From contig JAJXTL010000079.1 in the NCBI GenBank assembly GCA_021783855.1, positions 1 to 12,816 of the forward strand: a stretch of DNA of 12,816 nucleotides, written 5' to 3'. Made by a program: the position numbers and the translations under genes. The notes beneath the pieces are model-generated. The model was not told the origin of the DNA. It ran no database searches and saw only the letters and a list, made by a program, of their open reading frames with translations. This stretch comes from Pseudomonadota bacterium. GTDB lineage: Bacteria; Pseudomonadota; Gammaproteobacteria; Burkholderiales; Gallionellaceae. Positions 1 to 5,860 of the stretch are shown piece after piece. The stretch's first letter is position 1. Each line of letters opens with the position of its first letter.

Positions 1-680
1 GTAACCTGGATCTGATCATGGGCTGTGAGCGCCGCGTGGTCTACGATATTATCAACGTCATCAACGGCGAGGTAACCCTCAAGCAGGCGCTGATCAAGGA
101 CAAGAACTGCGACAACCTGTATATTTTGCCGGCATCCCAGACGCGAGACAAGGATGCGCTCAATCTGGAAGGCGTCGAGCGCATACTGAACGAGCTGAAA
201 GAGAGCTTTGATTTTATCGTGTGCGACTCGCCTGCCGGGATCGAGTCCGGGGCATTCACCGCGATGTATTTCGCCGACGAGGCGCTGGTGGTGACGAATC
301 CGGAGGTATCGTCGGTGCGCGATTCGGATCGCATCCTGGGGATACTTGCCGCCAAATCCAGACGCGCGGTCGAAGGAATGGAGCCGGTCAAGGAGCACTT
401 GCTGGTGACCCGTTATGACCCGAAACGGGTGAATGCCGGTGAGATGTTGTCGGTTGTCGATATTCAGGAAATCTTGCGTATTCCATTGCTGGGTGTGATC
501 CCCGAGTCGGAGTCCGTGCTGCAGGCTTCCAACTCCGGAACGCCGGCTATCCACCTGGAAAAGAGCGATGTGGCGGATGCCTACCGGGACGTGGTGGGGC
601 GTTTCATGGGCGAGGAGTTGCCGATGCGCTTTTTGTCCGAGAAGGCCGGATTCTTCAAACGACTGTTGGGGGGGCGCTGA
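1..680 (+). CDS. minD: Septum-site determining ATPase MinD (5' partial)
   Basis: MinD is a membrane-associated ParA/MRP-type ATPase. With MinC and MinE it oscillates between the poles and keeps FtsZ rings at mid-cell. The reading frame is open from the left edge (first full codon at 3), and about 225 C-terminal residues are visible of a usual length near 270. The N-terminus, including the Walker A lysine region, lies outside the window. Visible hallmarks are the early NLDLIMGCERRVVYD stretch, the DSPAG motif at nt 225-239, the NPEVSSVRDSDRILGIL block, and a C-terminal amphipathic helix ending FFKRLLGGR that serves as the membrane-targeting sequence. The stop codon lies one base before the minE start, as in minCDE operons. 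FlhG, a flagellar MinD relative, is an alternative, but the adjacent minE and the sequence itself make MinD the firm call. Confidence 0.97.
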   Translation, partial: NLDLIMGCERRVVYDIINVINGEVTLKQALIKDKNCDNLYILPASQTRDKDALNLEGVERILNELKESFDFIVCDSPAGIESGAFTAMYFADEALVVTNPEVSSVRDSDRILGILAAKSRRAVEGMEPVKEHLLVTRYDPKRVNAGEMLSVVDIQEILRIPLLGVIPESESVLQASNSGTPAIHLEKSDVADAYRDVVGRFMGEELPMRFLSEKAGFFKRLLGGR

Positions 681-681
681 G

Positions 682-966
682 ATGTCGATGATTGCCGGTC
701 TAATAGACTACCTGCGTGGCAACGAGAAAAAAACTGCCGTCGTTGCCAAGGAACGCCTGCAAATCATCCTGGCCCATGAACGTGCAGGGCGCGGGACGGC
801 AACGCCGGATTACTTGCCAGCGCTGCAGGAAGAGTTGATGGAGGTGATTGCGAAGTACATTCACGTCGATCGCAACTCATTCAAGGTTCAACTGGAAAAA
901 CACGATCAGTATGATGTGCTGGAGCTGAACATTACCTTGCCGGATAAGGTGAACAGCAGGCGCTAA
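682..966 (+). CDS. minE: Cell-division topological specificity factor MinE
   Basis: MinE stimulates MinD ATPase activity and drives the Min oscillation that restricts septation to mid-cell. The protein is 94 residues, close to the family norm of about 88-95. Residues 1-13 form the amphipathic membrane-binding segment. Residues 16-34 (KKTAVVAKERLQIILAHER) are the anti-MinCD helix, nearly canonical. Residues 40-90 are the dimerising topological-specificity domain, with the typical DYLPALQEELMEVIAKY and LELNITLP stretches. The start was chosen because MSMIAGLIDYL matches the family N-terminus; longer in-frame extension would read through the minD coding end. A second ATG at 688 is possible. The one-base gap after minD suggests translational coupling. 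No terminator with a T-tract is seen before the convergent fliR. Confidence 0.96.
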   Translation: MSMIAGLIDYLRGNEKKTAVVAKERLQIILAHERAGRGTATPDYLPALQEELMEVIAKYIHVDRNSFKVQLEKHDQYDVLELNITLPDKVNSRR

Positions 967-992
967 AATACGGCCATGGTGGCGAGCGCGGG

Positions 993-1769
993 TTAGTGCG
1001 ATTGCATCACCTTGAGTGCGGTAGACAACGCTTCTGTTGTCATCCTGTCCATTGCCGGTGCCAGGTAGGGCAGTGATAAACTCAGTACGAAGAAGCCCAC
1101 CGTCAGGGTAATCGGAAAGCCGATTGCAAACAGGTTGAGTTGCTGGGCTGCGCGCGTCAGGATGCCCAGCGCCAGGTTGGTGATCAGCAAGGCAGTCAGC
1201 AGGGGCAGTGAGATTTGCACCCCATAGGCAAAGATATTGGCACCCCACAGTGTAACGGCGTAAAAGCCCTTGTCTGTCATCATTTCACCCACCGGCAGCG
1301 CATGGAAACTTTCAGCCACGAGCGACAATATCATCAGATGTCCGTTCATAGCCAGAAAGGCGAGTGAGGCGACCAAGCTCAACCATTGCGCGATGACGGG
1401 CGAGAAGGATGAGTTTTGCGGATCATAGAAACTGGCAAATCCCAGTCCCATGGTCATTCCTGAGAATTCACCGGCCAGTTCCACGGCGGCAAAGATCATG
1501 CGCATGGTGAAACCCATCGCGCTGCCGATAATGATTTGCTGAACCATGATGAGCAGACCTTGCGGCGATCCGACAGACACAGTCGGCATGGGTGCCAGCG
1601 TGGGCGCGATGATGATCGCCAGTAACACGGAAAGCCCGATTTTGACGCGTGCCGGCGTTTGTTTGTCGCCGAATATGGGGGCGCTGGAGATCAGGGCCAG
1701 CAGTCGTGCCAAAGGGTACATCAGTGTGGACAGCCACACATCCAGTTGCGCGCTGCTGACGGTGATCAT
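993..1769 (-). CDS. fliR: Flagellar export gate protein FliR
   Basis: FliR is a polytopic inner-membrane protein of the flagellar type III export gate. It assembles with FliP and FliQ into the helical pore through which rod, hook and filament subunits pass. The 258-residue length fits the family (about 260). The N-terminus (ITVSSAQLDVWLSTLMYPLARLLALISSAPIF) is typical FliR, followed by several hydrophobic segments and the conserved GFASFYDPQNS and NLFAIGFPITL stretches. The gene is last in the - strand run and converges on minE 26 bp away. Oddly, it is separated from fliQ by 296 bp of repeats, whereas the two are usually adjacent or overlapping. The ATG has no recognisable Shine-Dalgarno sequence because a heptamer array ends five bases upstream. 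In the mRNA that array reads as repeated CCTC, which resembles an anti-SD rather than an SD. Confidence 0.96.
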   Translation of the reverse strand: MITVSSAQLDVWLSTLMYPLARLLALISSAPIFGDKQTPARVKIGLSVLLAIIIAPTLAPMPTVSVGSPQGLLIMVQQIIIGSAMGFTMRMIFAAVELAGEFSGMTMGLGFASFYDPQNSSFSPVIAQWLSLVASLAFLAMNGHLMILSLVAESFHALPVGEMMTDKGFYAVTLWGANIFAYGVQISLPLLTALLITNLALGILTRAAQQLNLFAIGFPITLTVGFFVLSLSLPYLAPAMDRMTTEALSTALKVMQSH

Positions 1770-1774
1770 AATGA

Positions 1775-1833
1775 GCGGATCGAGGATCGAGGATTGAGGA
1801 TTGAGGATCGAGGATTGAGGAGTGAGGATCGAG
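1775..1833. repeat. Degenerate heptanucleotide tandem array (GAGGATY) upstream of fliR
   Basis: Eight 7-bp units run head to tail: one GCGGATC, three GAGGATC, three GAGGATT and one GAGGAGT, then a trailing GAG. The array begins five bases from the fliR start codon and reads as (R)ATCCTC units in the fliR message. It encodes nothing in either direction. Heptanucleotide arrays of this kind recall the short tandemly repeated repetitive sequences of cyanobacteria, but I do not claim homology. The unit count and positions are read directly from the sequence; any function is unknown. Confidence 0.9.
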
Positions 1834-1916
1834 AACCGGGGCCGGGGAAAAAACCTTTGGTGTCTGTTCTCTCAGCTTTCAACCATGAATTATTTCCTCT
1901 GAACTCGTTGCCCATC

Positions 1917-1939
1917 ACTCAATCCTCAATCCTTCACTC
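1917..1939. repeat. Inverted copies of the heptamer (AATCCTC/T)
   Basis: About three heptamer-like units occur here in the orientation opposite to the array at 1775-1833. The segment 1918-1933 is an exact 16-bp reverse complement of 1790-1805, so the intervening roughly 110 bases could form a long-stem hairpin in RNA. Confidence 0.8.
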
Positions 1940-1940
1940 A

Positions 1941-1968
1941 GAAACAGGAGCTTTAGCTCCGTTGTTTC
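1941..1968. repeat. Short imperfect hairpin (GGAGC-TTTA-GCTCC core)
   Basis: A 5-bp GGAGC/GCTCC stem with a TTTA loop is enclosed by GAAACA (1941-1946) and TGTTTC (1963-1968), with a two-base bulge on the right arm. It lies in the fliQ-fliR spacer. No T-tract follows on either strand, so I do not call it an intrinsic terminator. Confidence 0.7.
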
Positions 1969-1974
1969 GTGGGA

Positions 1975-2020
1975 TAAACAGAATCTTAGCGCATGTTTTA
2001 TCGCGCTTAGATAATGTTTA
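1975..2020. repeat. 18-bp imperfect inverted repeat flanked by 8-bp direct repeats
   Basis: The left arm is 1975-1992 (TAAACAGAATCTTAGCGC) and the right arm is 2003-2020. They match in 15 of 18 positions around a 10-bp loop. The octamer GTTGTTTC occurs at 1961-1968 and again at 2021-2028, immediately after the right arm, so it resembles a target-site duplication. A small non-autonomous mobile hairpin is one reading. A degenerate leftover of a larger repeat is another. Confidence 0.65.
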
Positions 2021-2047
2021 GTTGTTTCATCAATGCCCTTGCGGCAT

Positions 2048-2063
2048 CAATCCTCAATCCTGA
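2048..2063. repeat. Additional heptamer copies (AATCCTC AATCCT) at the fliQ 3' end
   Basis: Two further heptamer units lie just beyond the fliQ stop codon, in the same orientation as those at 1917-1939. Heptamer copies thus sit at both ends and in the middle of the 296-bp fliQ-fliR spacer, framing the two hairpins. Confidence 0.7.
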
Positions 2064-2065
2064 TG

Positions 2066-2335
2066 TTAACCGACCATCCAGGGGATATTGCCATACAAAC
2101 GCTGGATGAAATCCACCATCATGGTGACCATCCAGGGCCCCGCGAAAATCAGCATGATAAAAATGCCCACCAATTTGGGAATGAAGGACAGGGTCTGTTC
2201 GTTGATCTGGGTTGCGGCCTGAAAGATACTCACCGCCAGACCTATGATCAGCGCGCTGAGCAAAAGCGGGGCGGACAGCATTAGCGTCAATTCGATGGCC
2301 TGTTGGCCCAGTGTCATGACTGATTCGGGTGTCAT
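2066..2335 (-). CDS. fliQ: Flagellar export gate protein FliQ
   Basis: FliQ is a small inner-membrane subunit, about four copies of which wrap the FliP-FliR core of the flagellar export gate. The protein has 89 residues, the usual length. It begins MTPESVMTLGQQAIELTL and has two hydrophobic helices (about 17-37 and 51-75) separated by the conserved FQAATQINEQTLSFIPK loop, which is the family signature. The ATG at 2335 is preceded by only a weak purine run (GAAGATG). The gene is isolated from fliP by 204 bp upstream and from fliR by 296 bp downstream, both spacers carrying repeats. It may therefore depend on read-through from fliP or on a local promoter. Confidence 0.97.
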   Translation of the reverse strand: MTPESVMTLGQQAIELTLMLSAPLLLSALIIGLAVSIFQAATQINEQTLSFIPKLVGIFIMLIFAGPWMVTMMVDFIQRLYGNIPWMVG

Positions 2336-2410
2336 CGTGGCATCTTCAAAATGTTAGTCACTTACAAGTTTACTCGTTGCAAATATTGACAAGAATGTCG
2401 CATTTATTTA

Positions 2411-2419
2411 GTTATAACA
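2411..2419 (-). promoter_or_regulatory. Possible extended -10 promoter element upstream of fliQ
   Basis: On the - strand the spacer reads TGTTATAAC, an extended -10 motif (TGn plus TATAAC, five of six to consensus). It lies about 75 bases before the fliQ start, in an AT-rich stretch. I see no good -35 hexamer at the usual 16-18 bp. It is offered only because fliQ is separated from the upstream operon. Confidence 0.22.
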
Positions 2420-2437
2420 GTATGTTACATATAGAAT

Positions 2438-2510
2438 TGTCATTTCGACCAAAGGGAGAAATCCTGCTTTTCATTTTGCATAAAGATTTCTCACTACGTT
2501 CGAAATGACA
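2438..2510. repeat. 73-bp palindromic MITE-like element between fliP and fliQ
   Basis: The element has perfect 11-bp terminal inverted repeats: TGTCATTTCGA at 2438-2448 and TCGAAATGACA at 2500-2510. It also has internal 8-bp inverted repeats, GAGAAATC at 2456-2463 and GATTTCTC at 2485-2492. A transcript would fold into a long, interrupted stem-loop. It has no coding capacity. Similar TGTCATTTCG...CGAAATGACA palindromes are, from memory, common in intergenic regions of many unrelated bacteria. It looks like a non-autonomous dispersed repeat inserted into the flagellar operon. Confidence 0.85.
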
Positions 2511-2539
2511 GGTTCCTTTTTGGTTACGGCTTGTCCGGC

Positions 2540-3280
2540 TTAGGTATAAAAACTTTGTGCGAGCGAACCGATGAGCAGGTTCCAGCCGTCGGCCAGCACG
2601 AACAGCATGATCTTGAAGGGCAGTGAGATGGTGGATGGCGACAGCATCATCATCCCCATCGACATCAGCGTGCTGGCGACTACCATATCGATAATCAGAA
2701 AGGGAATGTAAACCACGAAACCAATCTGGAAAGCTGTTTTCAGTTCGCTGGTCACATAGGCGGGAACCAGCAGGCGTAACGGCACGCTATCGGCGCTTTG
2801 CAGCGGCTCGCTGTTGGAGATCTTGACGAATAAAGCCAGATCGGTCTGGCGGGTCTGACGCAGCATGAAAATTTTGAGCGGCACCACGCCCTTTTCTACG
2901 GCTTGTTGCAAGTCGAGTTTGCTCTCGCTGTAAGGCAAATAGGCATCGGTGTAAATTTTATCGAACACCGGCGACATGACGAAGAACGTCAAAAACAGGG
3001 ACAACCCTATCAGTACCTGGTTCGGCGGCGATGAGGGGGTGCCAAGTGCGGTGCGCAGCATGCTGAGCACAATGATGATGCGGGTGAAGGCGGTCATCAT
3101 CAGCAAAATGGCAGGCAAAAAACTCAGCGAGGTGAGTATCAGCAGTGTTTGCAGGCTCAGGCTGTAACTCTGACCGCCTCCTGCTGCGGCTTTGCTGGTG
3201 ATGGCGGGCACGGCAATTTCAGCCCATGCTCCGTGACTTGCGAACAGCAGTGCCAGGCATAGCAGCAGCCTACGAAACAT
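2540..3280 (-). CDS. fliP: Flagellar export gate protein FliP
   Basis: FliP is the main pore-forming subunit (five copies) of the FliPQR export gate. The chosen ATG at 3280 gives 246 residues, matching the family. It begins with a cleavable-looking signal peptide ([20 protein letters not shown], cut before E21), which is typical of FliP, and has AGGA about seven bases upstream. A longer reading to 3442 would just run through fliO in another frame. Conserved segments include [28 protein letters not shown] (49-76), the SPVFD region and the C-terminal signature [13 protein letters not shown]...FVLADGW (211-233). The methionine run at 207-212 matches the pore-sealing Met loop. The gene overlaps the end of fliO by 11 bp. 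Confidence 0.97.
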   Translation of the reverse strand: MFRRLLLCLALLFASHGAWAEIAVPAITSKAAAGGGQSYSLSLQTLLILTSLSFLPAILLMMTAFTRIIIVLSMLRTALGTPSSPPNQVLIGLSLFLTFFVMSPVFDKIYTDAYLPYSESKLDLQQAVEKGVVPLKIFMLRQTRQTDLALFVKISNSEPLQSADSVPLRLLVPAYVTSELKTAFQIGFVVYIPFLIIDMVVASTLMSMGMMMLSPSTISLPFKIMLFVLADGWNLLIGSLAQSFYT

Positions 3281-3725
3281 CGTTTTTCCTATGTTTGAGC
3301 ATGGAGGATAACAGCGTGCCGAATTTGTTGTCGGAAGCGGGCAGGGGGGCAGGCGGGTTATCTGCCATTTTCTCCAAGGTGTGCAGCGTGCGTATCTGGC
3401 CGGGCCCCACGCCGACCAGCAGCCAGGTATCGCCGACCTCAAGCAATACCACGCGCTCGCGTTGACCGATCGCTACGCTGCCGATGACCCTGAATAAGTC
3501 TCCTCTGCCTTGTTGCGCAAGATTCAGGCGTTTGAACAGCCAGGCGATCGCCATGATGGCGAACAGTATCAGCAGCAGACTTAACGTGATTTTCACCATG
3601 CTTGTGGTATCCACCACAGGCGGCGGAATGTAAGCGGGACGTGCGCCCTCCAGTGCGATGGCGATATTGCTTCCGAGCAGCAGCATGGTCATGGTGAGAG
3701 AGCGGATAACGGGCATGGCTGTCAT
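3270..3725 (-). CDS. fliO: Flagellar biosynthetic protein FliO
   Basis: FliO is a small, poorly conserved membrane protein that stabilises FliP during assembly of the export gate. The call rests on position between fliN and fliP plus architecture. There is an N-terminal hydrophobic signal-like stretch (residues 8-26), a strong transmembrane segment (about 44-65, followed by KRLNL), and a cytoplasmic domain with the FliO-like [38 protein letters not shown] core. The length is 151 residues. The start is uncertain. The first ATG (3725) leaves six bases after the fliN stop and has no clear SD; a second ATG at 3716 is equally plausible. The 3' end overlaps fliP by 11 bp. Confidence 0.9.
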   Translation of the reverse strand: MTAMPVIRSLTMTMLLLGSNIAIALEGARPAYIPPPVVDTTSMVKITLSLLLILFAIMAIAWLFKRLNLAQQGRGDLFRVIGSVAIGQRERVVLLEVGDTWLLVGVGPGQIRTLHTLEKMADNPPAPLPASDNKFGTLLSSMLKHRKNDVS

Positions 3726-3731
3726 GATTTG

Positions 3732-4172
3732 TTAGCGGTTCACGCGACGCAGGCGTTCGGAGGGCGTGATGATGTCGGTCAGGCGTATGCCCAGCTTGTC
3801 GTTGACCACCACGACTTCACCCTGTGCGATCAAAAATCCGTTGATCATTACATCCAGCGGTTCACCCGCCATGCCGGCCAGCTCGACCACGGAACCCTGC
3901 GCCAATTGCAGAAGATTCTTGATCGGCATTTTGGTGCGCCCCAGTTCGACTGTCAGCTGAACCGGGATATCCAGAATCATATCGAGATCGTTTTGCGTGG
4001 TGCCGCCGGCGCCGTCCCCGAATTTTTCGAAAACATGAGACTTGGCAGCCGGCTGGCTTGGAGTTTGTTCGGCCATTGCGGCTGCCCAGTCATCCGGAGC
4101 GGCTGTCGCGTCGGCTTGCTCAGACATGGCTGCGCCCCAGTCATCGGCGGTGATGGCAGTTTCTTCAGACAT
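3732..4172 (-). CDS. fliN: Flagellar motor switch protein FliN
   Basis: FliN forms the base of the C-ring and docks the FliH-FliI export complex. The chosen start (4172) gives 146 residues and is supported by a strong AAGGAG six bases upstream; a longer reading to 4187 would start inside that SD. Residues 60-140 are a canonical SpoA domain: DLDMILDIPVQLTVELGRTKMPIKNLL, then the NGFLIAQGEVVVVNDKLGIRLTDIITPSER block. The N-terminus is unusual because a DDWxAAMxEQ motif occurs twice (residues 10-19 and 27-36). Enterobacterial FliN, as I recall it, has one comparable motif (DDLWADALNEQ). The gene overlaps the fliM stop by 8 bp (ATGTCTGA), suggesting coupling. Confidence 0.97.
   Translation of the reverse strand: MSEETAITADDWGAAMSEQADATAAPDDWAAAMAEQTPSQPAAKSHVFEKFGDGAGGTTQNDLDMILDIPVQLTVELGRTKMPIKNLLQLAQGSVVELAGMAGEPLDVMINGFLIAQGEVVVVNDKLGIRLTDIITPSERLRRVNR
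4065..4145 (-). repeat. Internal duplication in the FliN N-terminus (DDWxAAMxEQ twice)
   Basis: DNA for residues 10-19 (4116-4145) and 27-36 (4065-4094) encodes DDWGAAMSEQ and DDWAAAMAEQ with a 17-residue period. The two copies differ at two residues. A short in-frame tandem duplication is the simplest explanation. Confidence 0.8.
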
Positions 4173-5154
4173 GGCTCTCTCCTTCATTGGTGGTAAGCAT
4201 TTTTACTATCTTGAGTGCGTACTGCTTATGGAATACGCCATATTTGCATTCCATCAACGGTACTCCATCCACGGATGCGGTGATATTTTCTGCCACGTTC
4301 AGCGGGATTACATCACCGGTACGCATTTTTAACACTTTTTCGAGCGTAATATCGGCCTGCCCCAGGGTTGCGGCCAGTTCAACTTCGGCGCATTGTACCT
4401 GTTTGGCGAGCAGTTGCAGCCAGCGTTTATCCACTGCCATGTGCTCGCCCTGCACATTGTTATAGAGCAAATCCTTGACCGGCTCCAGCATCGAATAAGG
4501 CATGCAGATGTGGAATGCGCCGCCGTTTCCGCCCAGTTCGATATCGAAACTGGTGACGATCACCACTTCATTTGGCGTTGCAATGTTGGCAAACTGCGGG
4601 TTCATTTCGGAGCGCACAAACTCGAATTCGAGCGGTTGGACTGTTTCCCAGGCCTTGGCATAGGTTTCAAAAACCACCGCCAGCATGTTACGAATAATGC
4701 GCTGTTCAGTCTGGGTAAACTCCCGGCCTTCTACCCGGGTGTGAAAGCGACCGTCGCCGCCAAACATATTGTCCACTACCAAAAATACCAGGTTCGGATC
4801 GAAGATGAACAGCCCATTGCCGCGCAGTGGTTTGGCCTGAATGATATTCAGATTGGTGGGTACGGCCAGATTGCGAACGAATTCACCGAACTTTAAAACC
4901 CGAACCGGGCCTACCGAAATCTCCGGGGTGCGACGGATGAAGTTGAACAGTCCGATGCGAAACAAACGGGCGAAACGTTCGTTGATGATTTCCATGGTGG
5001 GCATGCGCCCACGCACGATGCGTTCCTGTGACGCCATGTTGTATGGGCGAACCTCTCCGGCATCGACTTCGGGATGCTCTTTGGCATCATCTGCCTCGCC
5101 ATTGACTCCCTTGAGCAGGGAGTCAACTTCGTCTTGTGAGAGAAATTCGCTCAT
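4165..5154 (-). CDS. fliM: Flagellar motor switch protein FliM
   Basis: FliM is the C-ring protein that receives phospho-CheY and switches rotation. The 329-residue length is normal. The N-terminal SQDEVDSLL (residues 6-14) is the conserved CheY-P binding peptide. The middle domain carries the GGDG motif (132-135, in DNMFGGDGRF) that contacts FliG. Residues about 250-320 form a SpoA domain (VELAATLGQADITLEKVLKMRTGDVIPL) that pairs with FliN. It starts three bases after the fliL stop and overlaps fliN by 8 bp. The intact CheY peptide implies that chemotaxis signalling reaches this motor, although no che genes are in the window. Confidence 0.98.
   Translation of the reverse strand: MSEFLSQDEVDSLLKGVNGEADDAKEHPEVDAGEVRPYNMASQERIVRGRMPTMEIINERFARLFRIGLFNFIRRTPEISVGPVRVLKFGEFVRNLAVPTNLNIIQAKPLRGNGLFIFDPNLVFLVVDNMFGGDGRFHTRVEGREFTQTEQRIIRNMLAVVFETYAKAWETVQPLEFEFVRSEMNPQFANIATPNEVVIVTSFDIELGGNGGAFHICMPYSMLEPVKDLLYNNVQGEHMAVDKRWLQLLAKQVQCAEVELAATLGQADITLEKVLKMRTGDVIPLNVAENITASVDGVPLMECKYGVFHKQYALKIVKMLTTNEGESHV
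4179..4184 (-). promoter_or_regulatory. Ribosome binding site of fliN
   Basis: A perfect AAGGAG lies inside the last codons of fliM, six bases before the fliN ATG at 4172. It decides between the two in-frame starts, since the upstream ATG at 4187 would begin before this site. Confidence 0.8.
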
Positions 5155-5157
5155 TTT

Positions 5158-5754
5158 TTATTGAATGATGAAAGAAGTAAAAAGTACCGACGTGATGCCC
5201 TTCTTGGCGGGCGCCTCGGACGTGGCGGGCGCGTGTGACTCCTCGCCAGGTGGCGTCGAATGTATGGCCGGGGCAGATTTGCGCAGGCCCATTATAAACT
5301 CGACCTGTTCCTTGATTTCGCTAGCCAGTTGCGACTTTCCTTCCACGGTGGAGAGCTGGGACGGGTATTTGCTTTGCAGCAGCATGTTGATGGCATTTTG
5401 AATCTCCGGCGTTTGCGCCTTGATTTTTTCTTCCAGTTCAGGCGAGCTGATCTTGAGGGAAATGGCAACCTGCAAATAGCGATCCGCATCTTCGTGCATC
5501 AGATTGGCGGTAAATGTGCCGATTTCAACAAATTTTGGCGGTAGTTTGGCGTTCTCTTCATCGCCGGTCGATGCTGTTTCGCTAGCGGCTGCAAGATCAT
5601 GTTTCGCCGGATGGGGCTTCAACAGAAGAAAGGCGGCGGCGCCACCGCCAGCCAGCAGGACTGCCAGGGCAATGATGATAATGAGCTTTTTTTTGCTCTT
5701 GGGAGGTTTTTCGGCAGTTTCTTCTGGTGCGGCTGGTTTGGCTGGCTTCGACAT
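5158..5754 (-). CDS. fliL: Flagellar basal body-associated protein FliL
   Basis: FliL is a single-pass inner-membrane protein that associates with the stators and supports motor torque. The protein has a lysine- and proline-rich cytoplasmic tail (1-23), one transmembrane helix (about 24-45) and a periplasmic stomatin-like domain starting near FVEIGTFTANLM. It ends with the family motif VLFTSFIIQ. Length is 198 residues, longer than the roughly 154 of enterobacteria. The extra length is partly an Ala/Pro/Glu-rich insert (about 160-186) just before the terminal strand. The start is backed by AAGGA eight bases upstream. A 106-bp gap separates it from fliK, and fliM follows after three bases. Confidence 0.95.
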   Translation of the reverse strand: MSKPAKPAAPEETAEKPPKSKKKLIIIIALAVLLAGGGAAAFLLLKPHPAKHDLAAASETASTGDEENAKLPPKFVEIGTFTANLMHEDADRYLQVAISLKISSPELEEKIKAQTPEIQNAINMLLQSKYPSQLSTVEGKSQLASEIKEQVEFIMGLRKSAPAIHSTPPGEESHAPATSEAPAKKGITSVLFTSFIIQ

Positions 5755-5793
5755 ATCGTGATTCCTTAAATTGTGGCCTGGAAAAATAATCGC

Positions 5794-5807
5794 GGCGAAT
5801 TATCGCC
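5794..5807 (-). promoter_or_regulatory. Small hairpin / possible sigma-28-like -10 upstream of fliL
   Basis: The fliK-fliL gap contains a perfect GGCGA-TAAT-TCGCC stem-loop. The same bases on the - strand give GGCGATAA, seven of eight to the flagellar sigma-28 -10 box (GCCGATAA). No good TAAA-type -35 lies at the right distance, and the downstream T-run (ATTATTTTT) begins a few bases after the stem. The evidence is insufficient to choose between weak promoter, weak terminator and chance. Confidence 0.2.
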
Positions 5808-5860
5808 CAAATCTCAGGGCTACGTTTCGATTATCTTTCAGGCGTATCTTCAGCTGCCTG

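Noticed and set aside
973..983. GCCA-TGG-TGGC hairpin between minE and fliR as a terminator.
   Set aside because: The stem is four base pairs with no T-tract on either strand.
1872..1886. A four-codon reading frame on the - strand (MVES) with a good SD-like AGAGGAAAT upstream, in the same frame as fliR.
   Set aside because: It ends in a stop 100 bases before fliR and is too short to support as a gene. The SD match may be chance within repeat DNA.
1770..2065. The repeat cluster as a CRISPR array.
   Set aside because: The units are 7 bp and tandem, with no spacers of uniform length and no cas genes.
3281..3442. A 54-residue N-terminal extension of FliP.
   Set aside because: It overlaps fliO in another frame, lacks FliP-like sequence, and would bury the signal peptide that begins at 3280.
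5821..5860. CAGGC/GCCTG inverted repeat just after the fliK stop as a terminator.
   Set aside because: The stem is only 5 bp with a 12-base loop and is followed by AAAGATAAT rather than a T-run.
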